Shown piece after piece: positions 1 through 12,572 of a stretch of 64,000 nt of DNA (its first letter is position 1; every line of letters begins with the position of its first letter). The notes beneath the pieces were generated by a model. It was not told the DNA's origin, searched no databases, and saw nothing but the letters and a program-made list of their open reading frames with translations. Source of the stretch: Lepidodermella squamata (taxonomy: Eukaryota; Gastrotricha). The stretch covers positions 496,001 through 560,000 of the forward strand of contig JBLDXI010000015.1 of NCBI GenBank assembly GCA_047495785.1. The letters run 5' to 3'. A program made the translations under genes and the position numbers.

Positions 1-769
1 AGTGAAATTTGAGATAAAACCTGATGAATCTATCGCCTTCCGCTGGAGCATAATAAATTATTAAAATATTAAAGCCAACCACAGGGTCGTTGAAGCTTTT
101 TAAGTGCATGGTTTCAAAGATGGCAATTCTCCTGAAAGAATTTTCCTTGAGATTAATACCAATCGAGATATCCCTCTCTTAACCTTTTGCGTTATTCTAT
201 GCTGTGAATTTTTCATTTACTGGTAATGTTTACCTTTTCCCATATACATGAAAGAAAAGAGGCGAATATTTCATTATTTATAAATTCATGTTTGAAAATG
301 CAACTCCGTAAAATCAATTTTACACCGTACGAACTGAGATTTAAACGATGCCAGCGTCACCATAGCAGGAAGATTAAAAAAGCGCGCGGGCAGGCTGGGG
401 AAACTTTATTGACATATCTTGTTATCATGGAATCGATACCGCAAAGACATGGCTGGCGTTTTTCATCTACTATCAGGCATCGGGTATACGAATTACAAAA
501 GATGAAAAATCTGTAGGTTCAACATGCTGCCTAACAGTATGCTAAACGGCGTGAATTAGTTACATAACTTCACGATTTTCCATCTCCAATTTGCTCGTTT
601 ACACGATCATCCACCCTCCATCCTTCATAGCGGTTACAAGCTTGAAGATCCGATTCGTTCAAATCTTCTGTGGTACGTGACCTGTTTTTCTTTCCCCAAA
701 CCCGGACACATTCTTTTGAGAAATATTGCTGGGTAACTTTCCACGTTTTAGAGTTCTATCACTCATGCG
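1..769. other. Intergenic sequence, no gene recognised
   Basis: AT-rich spacer. The only open frame (226-516 +) has no domain, no splice support and no compositional signal of coding. The last ~50 bases precede the first exon of the PAN/lectin/kringle gene; I do not see a clear TATA box. Confidence 0.5.
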
Positions 770-3700
770 ATGAAATCGCTCAGCCATTTAATTGTTTTCA
801 TCGGCTTTGCGCTCACTAAAGTTCGATGTGATGAATGGGTGACTCTACCTGAGTTGGCTAACAAGCTACCAAGTCAACTTGAGGCTCTCTTCGAATTGGC
901 TACGACAAAGGGCGAGTGCGCTTTGACTTGCGACAAATACGGCGAGGTTTGCAGCAGTTTTGCATTCAGTGAGAAACTGGGAGCGTGCAAGTTGTTTGAA
1001 CACCAAAATTTGACCAATCCCGTGCCAGATTTGGATAATGACGGCGAGAACGGGATGTTCACCATGTATTATCGAGTAAGTGACGTTTAAGAATTATTCC
1101 GGTTTAGAAAATTCTTCATCCTCCACCCACAGAGATCATGGTGTCCTTACGGCTGGGTCTCGGATCCCGTTTCTCGGCGATGTTACCTCATGGCTCCGCA
1201 AGCGTCCACACGCCTTCTAGCTTGGAAGGTTTGCGACGAGGCTCACATGTCGGAACTGGTAACTTTTGAGTCGGCACAACAGCGCGATGCGCTTTATCAA
1301 CTTGTGAGGGAAAACTATCCAGATGTAAACAAATGGTGGACTGGATATGCTAAATTTGACAACCGATTGTGGCCGAGACCCGTCGAAGGTGAGTTATTTT
1401 TCTGCTTCAAGAACGCAGAGTCAGTTCATTTACTATTTCTGAGGAAAAAATAGCATTTCGGGCAATTAGGTAGCATTGACTTCGAAATTTGGAGCTTCAA
1501 AGTCATTATTGGGCTAATAGCTTAGATTTGGGGATGCAAGGCTAGATTCCGGGACAGAAAATTGAATTTGAGGATGTAGATTCCAAAACTCAATTAAGTT
1601 TCGAATCTTCCGAATCTCAAACACGTTGTTTCCAATTACATACTTTCCTAATCTAGAGTTGTTTGGCTATGTCAAGATTCGTGGAGCGTGTGCAGGCTCA
1701 GATATCTTCGCTCAACCGCTGTCTGTTTCGCTGGAAGCATGCGCTGCGAAGTGTGATAAATCCCTGAAGAACAAATGCGTATCATTTACCTATAACTATC
1801 GAACTTCGGAATGTTCGCCCAAACTAAAAACTTGCCAAATATCAAGCGGTGCGCTAACGTCCGATCTTTGGACCTACGAAAAAGCTTTCAACCGACGACC
1901 ACCATCTCTTGAAGTCGGCGCACGAATCAGCGCTAATTCCTATCAACCCGTATTCAATCAGAGCCAATGGGCCTGTTATCAGCTGTGTCAAAGCCGAATC
2001 GACTGTGTGGCATATGTACATACACCAAGCGACAGCAATCGATGTTTAACTTTAAAAACCAGCTCTTTGACGAAAACTTATACTGTTCCAGACGATGCGT
2101 TTTACCTGATTAACGACATTGACAGCCCACCATGTGTTAAAGGGGTTCGATACCACGATGTCTGCATCCTGGCGACCCGCACGACTATCAACTGGCAGAA
2201 CGCCCAAGCCCAGTGCCGCCAGACGGGTGCCATCCTGTTCCGGCCCGTCGAGCATAGTCAGAAGTCTCTAGCTACTTACGCGTTCGTCACCAGAAATACA
2301 ACATTTCACGTCGATCTGACTGACGCCGATGTCGAGGGTGTTTTTCGAACTTATTACGACAAGGAAGACTTCGCTGATCCTAATTACGAAAGAATGCCTT
2401 TCCAAGCCGGGTAAATGGTTCACTTCAGCACTTATAGAAAAATGCGGCTATTTAGCTCGGTTCCTATAAAATGCTCTGATACTATGATTTTTCCTGCATA
2501 ATTACATAAATACGCAATAGTCATCATAGCCACTTAGCCAGAAATACTTAAATTTAAGCAAGGCTACGATTCATACATATTGCTGTAGCAGATTGGGGCA
2601 TCCGAGCTAAAAAGCTGCTTGTCATCAGTAAAATTTTACTTACCAATCGCGGAATATTTGTGCCTAATAGCTATACAAATGGCGGCAGTACGCTGAATTG
2701 CGCTGTTGCCGATGATCCAGGACCAGGTCAGCCTGATAACGCCTATTTAACTGATGGCAATTGCACTGCGAATCGCTATGGACTATGTGAGGCGCGTAAG
2801 TCATTCGTTGTTAATATTTTACAACGATTCACCTACTGCCCACTAAACTGTTCTCCAGCAACTTCGCAATCGTGGCCTACAAAGTGCCGCATCACCCCAG
2901 CAGGATCTGAGTACATGGGGAAGCTATCATACACATCATCCGGTTCGCCTTGTAGAAACTGGGGCTCGACCGCGTACGCACAACAGTGGCGAAATTTCCC
3001 AGAACAGCACACGGATCACTCGTACTGTCGAAATCCTGACCCTTTAGTCAACGGCGACAGTGTTTGGTGTATTCGAGATGAAGACGGCGTGGTCGAAAAA
3101 TGCGATGTCCCGATGTGTGGTATCTTTACCTCCCATCTTTCTCTTGATCTTTTTCATGCAATACTTGTAGGAGAAGCTGACTGGATCGACAATGCAGATG
3201 TATCGGCCGACTCTGCACAGTATGCGGCTATTACCTATGACCCGAATGAGGATGATGAGTACAGCTGGACGACGGAGTCGATTGCTAGCACAGCAAATGC
3301 TCTGTGTTCGATGACCCCAGATACGTGTAAGATCCCGAGCTTTATCGCCAAATGCACATTTCCGGGCCCGCCTATGTTTCGTCCGCGTGCGCACGCCTAT
3401 TGGCTGGCATGTGCGCAGGCCTGTTGCGCAATCAGTGCACGCGCGGAAATGTGCTAGCCGAATCACCTGCTATATAGCTATAAGAAATTTCCTGGTTCAA
3501 GTAATTTCACCGATGGTCCGAGTATGGTGCGAAGTAGAGAGAAGCTGGGGTGTCGCGACACCCCAGCTCCGGGACTCCAACTAGATGAAGTCGGGAAAAC
3601 CCACAGGGGGAATCCTTAGGTTTCTTCGGCTGGGTCCTAGAAAACAAGTAGAAAGCGCACTCTCACATCTCACGGATCCTACTTCGCTCACTGGTACGGG

Positions 3701-4420
3701 GCAAAGGGAATAGGAAAATTATGGAATTTTATAAAAAAAATGCTAAATTCTCGATTTAACATTTAACTTGTTAACTTTGTTCTTCCTTAACTTGAGCCTA
3801 CAAATCTATGTGCAATGGATAATTCTTCATCCGAGAATTTTAAATCACTGCAAAAGTATGAGACTGAAAGATTTCAAAAAATCCCATAAAAGTCATGGGA
3901 TTCCTTTCTTATTTCTGGAATCCCCTTACTGAAGTTCTGTATTCCTTTTGATTTTGACAGGGTGCGAATACTATTTTGACGGCAGCTGTTACAAAATCTA
4001 CCGCATGATGAAATCATACTCTGATGCAGCCGCGATTTGCGCGTCAAATGGCTGGCATCTTGTAACAATAACGTCTGATGATGAGCATCAATATCTGACT
4101 GGTATAACGGTCATTTACTTCAGTGAGTTACCAACACTTGCATTGTCCTCGTTTGATTTGTTACAATTCGTTACTCGTTTCTAGAGCGACTCACGACCCC
4201 TTATAGCGGCTACCTCATGGGACTCTCTGGAACGAAGCCAGCAAACTATACGTGGATCAATGGCGAGCCGTTTCGTTACACTCGATGGGCAGGTTCGAAG
4301 CCGAGTTTAAGCGGGGTTGTGTGTGCTTACACCGGTGTATGGGCAGTCGGCGACAACTGGGTCGATTTGCCCTGCTCAACGCTTGCTTGGTTCATCTGCG
4401 AAACAGAAATCGTTGCTTAA
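770..4420 (+). CDS. Secreted PAN / C-type lectin-like / kringle protein (8 exons)
   Basis: Predicted 751-aa secreted protein. Exons 770-1075, 1133-1388, 1657-2410, 2671-2795, 2859-3119, 3171-3326, 3961-4122 and 4185-4420 join in continuous phase with GT-AG borders. In order: signal peptide (MKSLSHLIVFIGFALTKVRC), a PAN/apple-like cysteine module, a C-type lectin-like domain (starts CPYGWVSDPVSRRCYL), two further PAN-like modules, a second lectin-like domain (ends NGGSTLNCAV...CE), a kringle (C...GSEYMGKLSYTSSG..C..W, HSYCRNPD, WC, CDVPMCG) and a third lectin-like domain (CEYYFDGSCYKIY...WVDLPCSTLAWFICE). Kringle and PAN modules bind proteins or glycans, so an extracellular adhesion, recognition or coagulation-like role is inferred, not shown. 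The exon 6 donor at 3327 was chosen because it is the only strong GT that keeps phase into exon 7. A polyadenylation signal AATAAA is at 4486. Confidence 0.85.
3543..3568. repeat. Perfect 26-bp palindrome in intron 6
   Basis: AGCTGGGGTGTCG followed directly by its exact reverse complement, with no spacer. It lies in the 634-bp sixth intron of the PAN/lectin/kringle gene. It could form a hairpin in the pre-mRNA or be the centre of a small fold-back insertion. Confidence 0.9.
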
Positions 4421-5855
4421 CAATATTATCCGATAAATTACTCAGATGTCCTTAAAGACGTGGAACGCTATAGCATATAGGCTAGAATAAATGTCATGCA
4501 ATAGATGTGTGAGCTTTTCGATGGATTTTCTGCTCCGTAAGACGCGCTACTATTTTCGGAAGTCCCGAATGATCGAAGCTACTGGTTACCACTGTGACGG
4601 GTCCATAACTCGCGGTTCCTCTGAACTTGAGTAAATTATAGCTCGAAAATGCTGAATAATGAGCTGAAAGTAGTAGCGCAATTTATATGCTTATTTTTAA
4701 TAGAAGGCCCTGGCCTTCTTTGATTGGACTTTTTATATTACTCCCACTTAACTAATGTTTCTGTTTATATTAACCTGATAGGCTTCAGAATGCTTTGGTT
4801 GATATGCTTTCTGAACATTTCTCTCTAACACGTTTTTGATGTACCACCTGGAGTGGTTAAATCTGATAATAAAATAATGAAAAAGTTTTCGGTAACTGCA
4901 TTCTAATCATTCAAAGATCCTGAGGATATGCTCTACCGCCAACTACCGTAGTACTGAATTGAGTGGTAATAGCGATAGGATTTTCTTTAGCGATAGGGAT
5001 GATTGGAAAAATTGAGAAATGAAATCTAGCATTGTAAAGCGTCAAAATTCAAACATTCAAATACAATGTTCCAGTTCATTTTAATTCGCGACGCCCCTCT
5101 CGAGTTATATAGTAGCACAGGTGCTAGTTATTTTCAGACTACGCTGTTCCAAAAGCGGATGGTTAGAAAAGGTAATTGGTAAATTGTAAATGGCGATTGT
5201 TCGTCATAGATGTTGGAATCGATTGATGGGATACCAGGATTTTAAATATGAAAATCAAATGATTTTTCCCTTGAAGGGATGGAATGTTACGCCGGGGAAA
5301 CCATTCAACAGAGAGCAAGTATTTTCCCAATTAGCGTCCCACTTCTGCTTGATTTTTGTGTTCAGTATAATTTGTTTGAGCTCGGGGCTGTATTTATTAT
5401 TTGAGTATTCGAGGCATTTAAAGCCAAGTTTTTTCCACGGTGTTGAAATAAATTCCAAATCCTAACTCCGCTTCTCAAACTATAGCGACAGGCATCAAAC
5501 AAAAACAAACCAAACTAAGATCCAATTAATATCGCATATACTAGTTTTTTCCTACCTAGTCTTATTCTCAGCATTACGGTGATGATATTTTTGCTGATTA
5601 TTTCTAGCTGCGAATTCATACAGTTCAAATGTATGAGCCTCGACGGTGATTCATCGTTGTTATCTCAATACCCTTTTGTCAGTGCGATATTATCATTCGC
5701 TTCTACGCGTAACTCGAAACAAAAGCACACAAAAGCACTTGTGGCTAGATAACCTTTTGTTTTGCACTCACAGCTTCAAGTAGCAACCGCTTGTTTTCAC
5801 AGGTCCGGATGCGAATTAATTTAGGGCAGAAATATTCAAAAATACCCAATGAGAA
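4421..5855. other. Intergenic spacer, no gene recognised
   Basis: Begins with the 3' UTR of the upstream gene (AATAAA at 4486). The remainder is AT-rich with no domain-bearing frame. The 5190-5465 open frame is not convincing. The final ~100 bases are probably the 5' UTR of the transporter gene. Confidence 0.5.
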
Positions 5856-7268
5856 ATGGCGGAACCTAGTCATCAATCTCAGATCGAAAGCCCCAAATTT
5901 CGAATGCTAGCTGATTTCATCCTACCAGCGCTGTTCATCGCATTCGGCCTCAGCAGTTGGATAAGTGTCAACACTTTCTGGATAGAAACTCCAATTTTAG
6001 CTACAACTCAGCCTGAAGCATGGCAATTGGCTTCCTATGCAACTGTTATCATCCAGCTGGGCAACATCGGCCCACTCATCATGCTGGCGGTCAAGAACAA
6101 AATTCCATATTCGAATGTGATCTACGGCATTCTAGCTCTTCTTCTAGTAACTAACATCATCTTACCATTTGTTTACCATTTTACGTCGGACATCGGTGGT
6201 GAACCTCATAGCGTCGCTCTTTTCATCGGAATCTTCTTATTCGCGCTATGTGACTGCTCGAGTAATGTTACCTATCTACCCTATATGGCGAATTTCAACC
6301 CGAGATATATGGTCTATTTCTTCGTTGGAGAAGGCCTGAGTGGTTTGGTACCGAGCATTTTCGGAATAATTCAAGGAAGTGGTTCATACTCGTGCATCTA
6401 TCCAAACAATTCAAATGAGAGCAATGAAACAATCTACCCAACCTATTCGCCGGCAAATTTCGATTTTTCAGTCTTTCTCCATATTTCGACCGGATTTCTC
6501 ACAATTTCTCTGATTGCTTACATCGCGATAGAGCAAATTTACCGCAAACTCAAATGTGGCCTCAATAGCTCTGACATCCTCAAAGCCGACCAAGATAGGG
6601 TTGTAAAAAAGCCAGGCTATGACAGTATGTCTAGAAGCGTGAATACAAGCGTTTCAGCCCTTTCGAACCCTTCAGAATTCCAAACAGCGGAGTCGGTGAG
6701 CTCAACACCTAGCAAGCCTGAGAATTACATCGTTGAATACGCAATAAATGGCTTCATTTGCTTTGTTACAAATGGCTTTCTCCCGAGTTTGAGCTCGTAC
6801 GCAGCTATGCCTTATGGACTGATGTTTTACCGGCTAACGACTTGCCTCTCAGTGGCTGCGACTCCAATTGCCTGTTGGATATGCATGTGTCTCAAGTATG
6901 TCCGAAATTTCTTTTACCATTTATAACTCATAATCTTTTTCAGGGTGAGAAGTATCAGGGTGATATCAGCCATCGTCCTTCTTGCGACAATACCAGTGAT
7001 CTATGTGATAACGCTCGCTGCTCTGAGCCCCAAACCGCCTCTAAGTGATGAACCGATGGGCGGAGTCTTGATTATAGCTGCCTGGGTTGTCTTGACCGGC
7101 TTCTTCATGTTCTCGAGGCTTAGCATCGTTCAACGCGTCCAGGCTGGCGGCGAACGTGCCCTGTTCTGGTTTGGGCTGACCACCCAGGGCGCGTCGCTGT
7201 GCGGCGCTGTGCTTTCTTTCCTGTTGGTTGCGATTCTGAAAGTCTTCAATGACCCAATATTATGTTAA
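5856..7268 (+). CDS. SLC52-family riboflavin transporter (2 exons)
   Basis: Predicted 454-aa multi-pass plasma-membrane protein of the SLC52 (RFVT/RFT) riboflavin transporter family. Exon 1 is 5856-6895, exon 2 is 6944-7268; the 48-bp intron is GT-AG in phase 2. The N-terminus has the family signature of a first membrane span followed by SSWISVNTFWIETPIL and then a second span with LGNIGPL. Next come CDCSSNVTYLPYMANF and YFFVGEGLSGLVPSIFGIIQG, both typical of SLC52. A hydrophilic serine-rich loop (about residues 240-290) separates the two halves, and the C-terminal part (GLTTQGASLCGAVLSFLLV) matches the conserved last spans. About eleven hydrophobic segments are visible, as in the family. It imports vitamin B2 for FMN/FAD synthesis. 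A polyadenylation signal (AATAAA) follows near 7318. Confidence 0.93.
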
Positions 7269-9212
7269 TTCAATCTGAAAAGCATTAGTTTGTTAGCATT
7301 TCACTAAAGTTAAAGAAAATAAATCGCGAACAATTTATCCTGAAATCTATCACCCGCCTTGCATTATTCCATTGAATTTAGTACTACATCGTACATCGCG
7401 ACCAACTACTCGTTCATGTTTTTTGTCTTTCCATATAAATGCACGTGGGTTATGATCATGTGATAATAGCGCTATTATGCCATGCCCGCTTGACTATGGC
7501 AAATATTTAGCGGGTAAACAAAGATTGTCCGCACAGAGAGCCGTTTCAAATAACCCTTAAGCCGGAATTATTGAATTGCTTTGAGGCTTCGAATATTGGC
7601 AACAGCAGCAGCATAGCTGCTACAGTAGCGCCGGGGGAACCCATTGTTCACCTTTCCGTAAATTTAAAGTTTACACGTGGATAAGATTGTTATTTATGAG
7701 TAGAAAGAAAAAAACAATAAAAAACAAAGCACGAGCTATCGATACCTATGTGGAAGAGGTCACATGTTACGTGTTACTTCATTACCAGTAGGTTGTAGTC
7801 GACAAGCAGCTTGACGAGTCGACAACTATGGCGCCGTCGCCGAGAGGAGAAGGGTCCGTATTTCGGTCCCAGGTCCAAAAATGAGACTTCGTCGACGCAC
7901 TTGATGCGTGGAAGTCAGCCCAAAACTTGAATCATCATTTCAAGCCAACAGCGGCGACGTTGTTAGAGACTTGTGCCACGCATAAAAATTTCGCCCCATT
8001 GTCATACCAAACGGAAAGTATCAGCTGCTTCCGATTTTGTTTCAGCAAACTCGTAAGCTCGCGACAAATTAAAATCACGGCAGATTTGGTTTTTATATGA
8101 GAGCACGGGAAATGCTCTGTAATAGCCGGCAATATACGGTGAAAAAGAGCAAAATTCGCCGCAACAACAGCGTTGAGATCGTAGGCAATGAAGTTGTGCG
8201 GGGCAGCTCGCAGCTCGTTCAGAAACGGTGTGCTTCAATGCTCCGGAGTCAATGATACACTTTCGTTTTTCTCCACACAGGGCCCTCTTTGACCGAATTC
8301 GTTTGCCGAGTTGAGCGAATCACAAAATGTCATTGAGTTCCAGGAGCTTTACACCAACAAAGACGAAAGATTTGATTTGAGAAATATTTGCGGCGAGAAA
8401 TACATGTCAAAAATCATCAAATCATCATTATTAGCTATTAGCTAGGTCGTCTATTAGCTGAAAATCGAGATTAATAAATAACGCTACAACAACAAATCAT
8501 CGCCAGTCATAGATCATCATGTCTTCAGGCATTTTTTACCATTTAAATACCGTTCAGCGCGTGCTTCGCACAGGCCGTAGTAGCCTAGGCTCTTATTCAA
8601 GATAGGACTATGCATCGGCGAAATTCAATTAACCCAGGCTTCTAAACGAGACAGGCTTCTAAACGAGGGGAAGCTTATATTCCGGTAACTACGGTATATA
8701 CAGTGTGTCCGCGAAATAATACGCACCTATTTTTAGACTTTTAAGACTAGTCGCAGATGTTGCTCAAGGCGTGTGACTCCTTAGGCTAGTTTTCAACTGA
8801 AACGGTTATCTCCCACGTGCCACTTTGAAAAAAGTATGGTATTTTTTATGAATGCACACACAGTGAAAATAAGAATTTAAATGACGAAATTATTTTTTTT
8901 TCCAAATTATTATCGACAGTGTTTAACAGAACTAATTTAAAAATGGAATATACAAATCAATTCCAAGTTTCATTTCCGCGATGCGTCCAGTTTTCAAATT
9001 TCCTGTCGTTGACGAAATTCGAGTTAATTTTCAAATCAAAAATAAACAAAAAAAAACGGTCATGAAGAGCGCTGAGATGAATTGAATTGAATTTTAATTG
9101 AATTTATGCTTTTTTGTGAAAAAATAGCAGCTGGAACGTGTTTTCTGCTACTGAACCCCAATTTGAATTTTTTAACCGATTCCATTATGGCTTATGCCTT
9201 GTTTAGAATAGC
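7269..9212. other. Intergenic spacer, no gene recognised
   Basis: About 1.9 kb of AT-rich sequence. Open frames at 7935-8238 (-) carry no recognisable domain. At 8702 the sequence CAGTGTGTCCGCGAAATAATA resembles a transposon terminus, but I found no matching inverted end. An A/T-rich stretch (8860-9180) has no coding signal. Confidence 0.45.
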
Positions 9213-9641
9213 TTAAATTTTACTTTCACATTTCTCACATACAGCGGTGTCCACAAATTGATTTTCTTGAATTTCCTGCTCATTCTCGGCGCTGTGGTCC
9301 GAATCGTCCCACTCCGAAGAACCCGATTCCGCTGATGATTCATGATAAGACTCATCAGAACTGTCGTCTTCTTCCGGACTTTCTAGCTTGGCTCTTTTTG
9401 CTTTCATTTTGAATTAAAATTTCAAAAATGATGACTAAAATTCCCAAGTTCGTTATAACAATGGTTAATAGCACGTGTTCACGCGCGAAGGAGCCACCTG
9501 GCGGCGTTCGTTATATAGAAAGTTCGTTATAACAAATGTTATTTACATACAAAAAGGCGTAATTTTGCACGAGCCAGCCATTTTTGTTCGTTATAGCAAA
9601 AGTTCGTTATGTACCCCGTTCGTTATAACGATTCTGCACTG
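9213..9641 (-). mobile_element. Remnant of a pogo/Tigger-like DNA transposon end with an acidic ORF
   Basis: Read on the minus strand the segment starts CAGTGCAGAATCGTTATAAC next to a TA dinucleotide. This is the typical form of a Tc1/mariner-superfamily pogo/Tigger terminus. Five further GTTCGTTATA motifs follow between 9440 and 9630 as subterminal repeats. A short frame (9407 to 9213, 64 aa) is very acidic (EEDDSSDES, SEWDDSDHSAENEQE) and ends with a CEKC motif; it has no HTH or DDE domain. I could not find the other terminus, so this is a truncated or solo end. Family assignment rests on the terminus alone. Confidence 0.55.
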
Positions 9642-10002
9642 TAAATAGGTAAACAACGGCATTTTTTACAAGCAATATCCCTTCCGTTTCTTGAAATTCT
9701 GATTAAAATTTGTTTTTTTTATCACAACAATGGTGGCAATTTTAGATCGCGTAGATCGCAAAGATCGCAAAGATCGCACTAGCTAAAATTGTAGGGCACA
9801 CGACACAGATCATAGATAAATAAAAAAGAGAGATCTGACACGCTAGTACATTTATGTGTGCCGAAATGATTCATCAAGAGTTTTTGCTTCTTGGTCGCGT
9901 GACCTGAAAATCACTTGTCAACATCACTATAAAAAATACGGCATAATCAACGCAAGTGACAAGTGATTTCGGGTGGCTACTTCATCTCAATTTATCTCAA
10001 AA

Positions 10003-10386
10003 CACGCCTCCTTCGATTTTCTCCGAACTAATTTTATTTTGAAGTATCAAACTCGAGCTACATCTACATTTTTTCCGAATTTGCGGCCGGCCTTCCGTTA
10101 ATTTCCGAGAATTTTTCAAATCTTCCACATTTCAGCAATCAATTTAATGGCGCTAGTTTTTTTTGGTGGCGTGAATCATAATTATTGCAGATAACGCTGT
10201 GATTCATCTGGCGATTTTTTGCAAAAAGCTCGAAAAAGCAATAATAACCACTGTGCGGAAACGTGCTTCTTTTAGAATTTTTCTACCAACAACTATTCCC
10301 TGGCCGGAAATTCCGATTAGACAAGCGTTGAGTTGAAGGTGAGATCTACATGCCCTATTTTTTTCAAGAAAATCGAAGGAGGCGTG
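10003..10386. repeat. Fold-back element (imperfect inverted repeat)
   Basis: CACGCCTCCTTCGATTTT at 10003 recurs inverted as AAAATCGAAGGAGGCGTG ending at 10386. The interior shows weaker internal pairing. Just upstream (9907-9970) another small inverted pair, GAAATCACTTGTCA/TGACAAGTGATTTC, is present. Probably a non-autonomous MITE; no coding sequence. Confidence 0.6.
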
Positions 10387-11195
10387 CATCTGAATGGTGA
10401 AAGTTCCGCTGATGGTTTACACATATGAATCAAGAATATTATGATTGAAAACAGAATGACGGGAAATAAACGTTAAGTACATCAAAGAAAAGCTTAATTG
10501 GCAATACTTCATTTGCTTTGGACTTCCTGAGTCAGGTATCATTTATTTCAGGAATCTTTTCCAGTTGTATTTGCGTGCATTGTTTCAAATCGCAATTGAA
10601 GCACTTTAATACCGCGAAAAGAATCACCCAACCACTTTGTTAATAGGAAGCGATCCCCCTGATATTTAATGTTATCATTTTCATCGGATAATCTTACTAT
10701 GATTATATTCGATTGATTTTCCAGCGTTATTTCTGGTCAGTTTTTTTATTTATTTATTCCTTCAGAGTCGAAATGGAATGAATCAGCATCCAGTGAAGGC
10801 GAAGGGCGAGCCAAATTCAATGCTCTGCAAATTTTAGGAATACACATTGATATAGCGATTTGACAGAATTGTGACGCAGTAATTGGCTACGGTAAACTCA
10901 AATTTCGCCAGATATATTTTCGCGAAATTGCCCTCTTTTGTGCCCACAATTTGACCATGTTAACGGACATTTGCCGACACCCAGAGAAAGTCCGTTTACG
11001 TCACCATTGAAAGTCCGTTTACGTCGAAATCAAGAGCCTCGCGACATTAATTGCGGTTATTCTTTTGTTTCAACTAATAAATTGCGCAGCGAGCAAACAC
11101 AACAAGAAGGCTAAGTCACGGTCCGCTTACCAGAACAAACAGCCACGCTTAACAACGCGTGTCGTGCTTGCGCTGCCACTCCTCGTTACACCGGC
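10387..11195. other. Intergenic spacer upstream of the PEBP gene
   Basis: No gene recognised. Contains a tandem of AGTCCGTTTACGTC units near 10988-11025 and A/T-rich tracts. The last 150 bases are GC-richer and lead into the PEBP promoter. Confidence 0.45.
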
Positions 11196-11203
11196 TATAA
11201 AAG
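11196..11203 (+). promoter_or_regulatory. TATA box of the PEBP gene
   Basis: TATAAAAG lies 38 bases before the start codon at 11234. A transcription start about 25-30 bases downstream would give a very short 5' UTR. Confidence 0.65.
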
Positions 11204-11233
11204 CATTCGCTTCTGTATCAAACGGGCATCAAA

Positions 11234-12572
11234 ATGTTGTTCGGCTTAGCAATTTTTCTAGCCTGCGGTGTGGCTCGCTCGCAAGCTGTATCGGCTACAT
11301 GTCAAGACCCGTGCAGTTCGTCGATCGATCAGCTGTCACTGACCAGTTTAACTTCAGTGACAACATGTGGAGGCACGGCGACCACAAGCGACGTTGCCAG
11401 CGCTCCAACGGTGAAATACTCAAAGGCTGACTCGGCCTCGATGTACACGCTCGTCATGGTGGATCCTGACGCGCCGACCCCTAACTGTCCGACCATGCTC
11501 TACTACAAGCACTGGATTGTCACTAATATTCCGGGCAGCACTCTCTCCGCTGGGTAAGAATTTAGAACATGGCGATTATCAGAAATTCATTTGCAGTCAG
11601 TGTGAGAAGTAGGATCATTGGGGGAACTTTCCTTGTGAGTAATATAGGAACTTTCTGGTATATTCTGACCTGCTTGTTTTTTGGGGTATTCTTGCCTGGA
11701 TTTTTCCAGCTGGGGTTGTGTTCCCCCAGTAGCCCTAGCCCCTGTACCAGAGCTTTGGATTGGATTTGATTTGATTTACCGCTTAAATCATGGACCTCCT
11801 TCAATCAATCAAAATCAATCAATGTCCCTCTTTCGAAGAACTAAATCAATCAAATCAAATCATTGACACCGATGAATCACAATAAATAACGACACATCAG
11901 GATTATTTTAACCAATCTGGGGGCTTTGAAAATTCAAAAATAGCGCGAATTTGAAACTATTTTTATACAAAAGGCAGAAAGATCTTAGTTTGGCGGCATC
12001 CGAGATTTCAAGTTCTTCGATTTCATCCGTCACCGTAATCAAAATCAATCAAGTCAAAAGGCTGTTAATTAAAAATCAATTTAAATAAATCACCGAAAAT
12101 ATCAAATAATAGAGTATAAATCAAATCAAATCAAATCGAAAGCACTGCCCTGTACTTCGCATACTGTTCGCACTAATTATGCAATATTTTCTAATAACTC
12201 TAATGCCGTTCCTATAGGAGCTCGTCCCTTGACGGATCCGGCAATGCGTGGACGGTCGTAAATTCTTACGTCGCGCCAACTCCTCCGATGGGCGTTCACC
12301 GCTACCAGTTTTTCCTGTTCAAGCAGACATCGACTCTCAGCATTACAGCGGATACAAACCGACAAAGCTTTGACTTTGTCAGCTGGGTGAAAACCTACGG
12401 ATTAACAACGCTCTCCGCCGGTTACGCTTACAAAGTAGACAGCGGTGTGACTGATACTTGCACGGCCACGTCATCTACATGCGTCAGCTTGTTTGGAAAT
12501 GCCCCGATTTCAACACCCAGTCTGGCACTTTCAAGCGTTATGTTGATTATTTCTGCGGTTGTTGCTCTGTAG
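11234..12572 (+). CDS. Secreted phosphatidylethanolamine-binding protein (PEBP), 2 exons
   Basis: Predicted 224-aa protein. Exon 1 is 11234-11553, exon 2 is 12218-12572; phase is kept across the 664-bp GT-AG intron. The start is the first ATG after a TATA box and opens a signal peptide (MLFGLAIFLACGVARSQA). PEBP hallmarks follow: MVDPDAPTP, the YKHWIVTNIPG strand, YVAPTPPMGVHRYQFFLF (the conserved GxHRY segment of the ligand pocket), and RQSFDF..WVKTYGL...AGY. PEBPs bind anionic lipid head groups or act as protease/kinase regulators. Unlike the cytosolic mammalian PEBP1 this copy is exported. The C-terminus ends in a serine-rich stretch and a hydrophobic tail (SSVMLIISAVVAL) with no basic anchor, suggesting GPI attachment. 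The same tail type occurs in the neighbouring serine proteases. Confidence 0.92.
11790..12142. repeat. AATCAAATC-type low-complexity repeat in the PEBP intron
   Basis: Runs of AATCAATC / AATCAAATC occur at 11790-11865 and 12045-12142, interrupted by unrelated sequence. Microsatellite-like expansion inside the single intron. Confidence 0.7.

Noticed and set aside
226-516. 96-codon plus-strand frame
   Set aside because: No domain, biased toward AT-driven residues, no splice context or homology I recognise.
8702-8725. CAGTGTGTCCGCGAAATAATA as a transposon terminus
   Set aside because: No inverted partner or transposase found within several kb.
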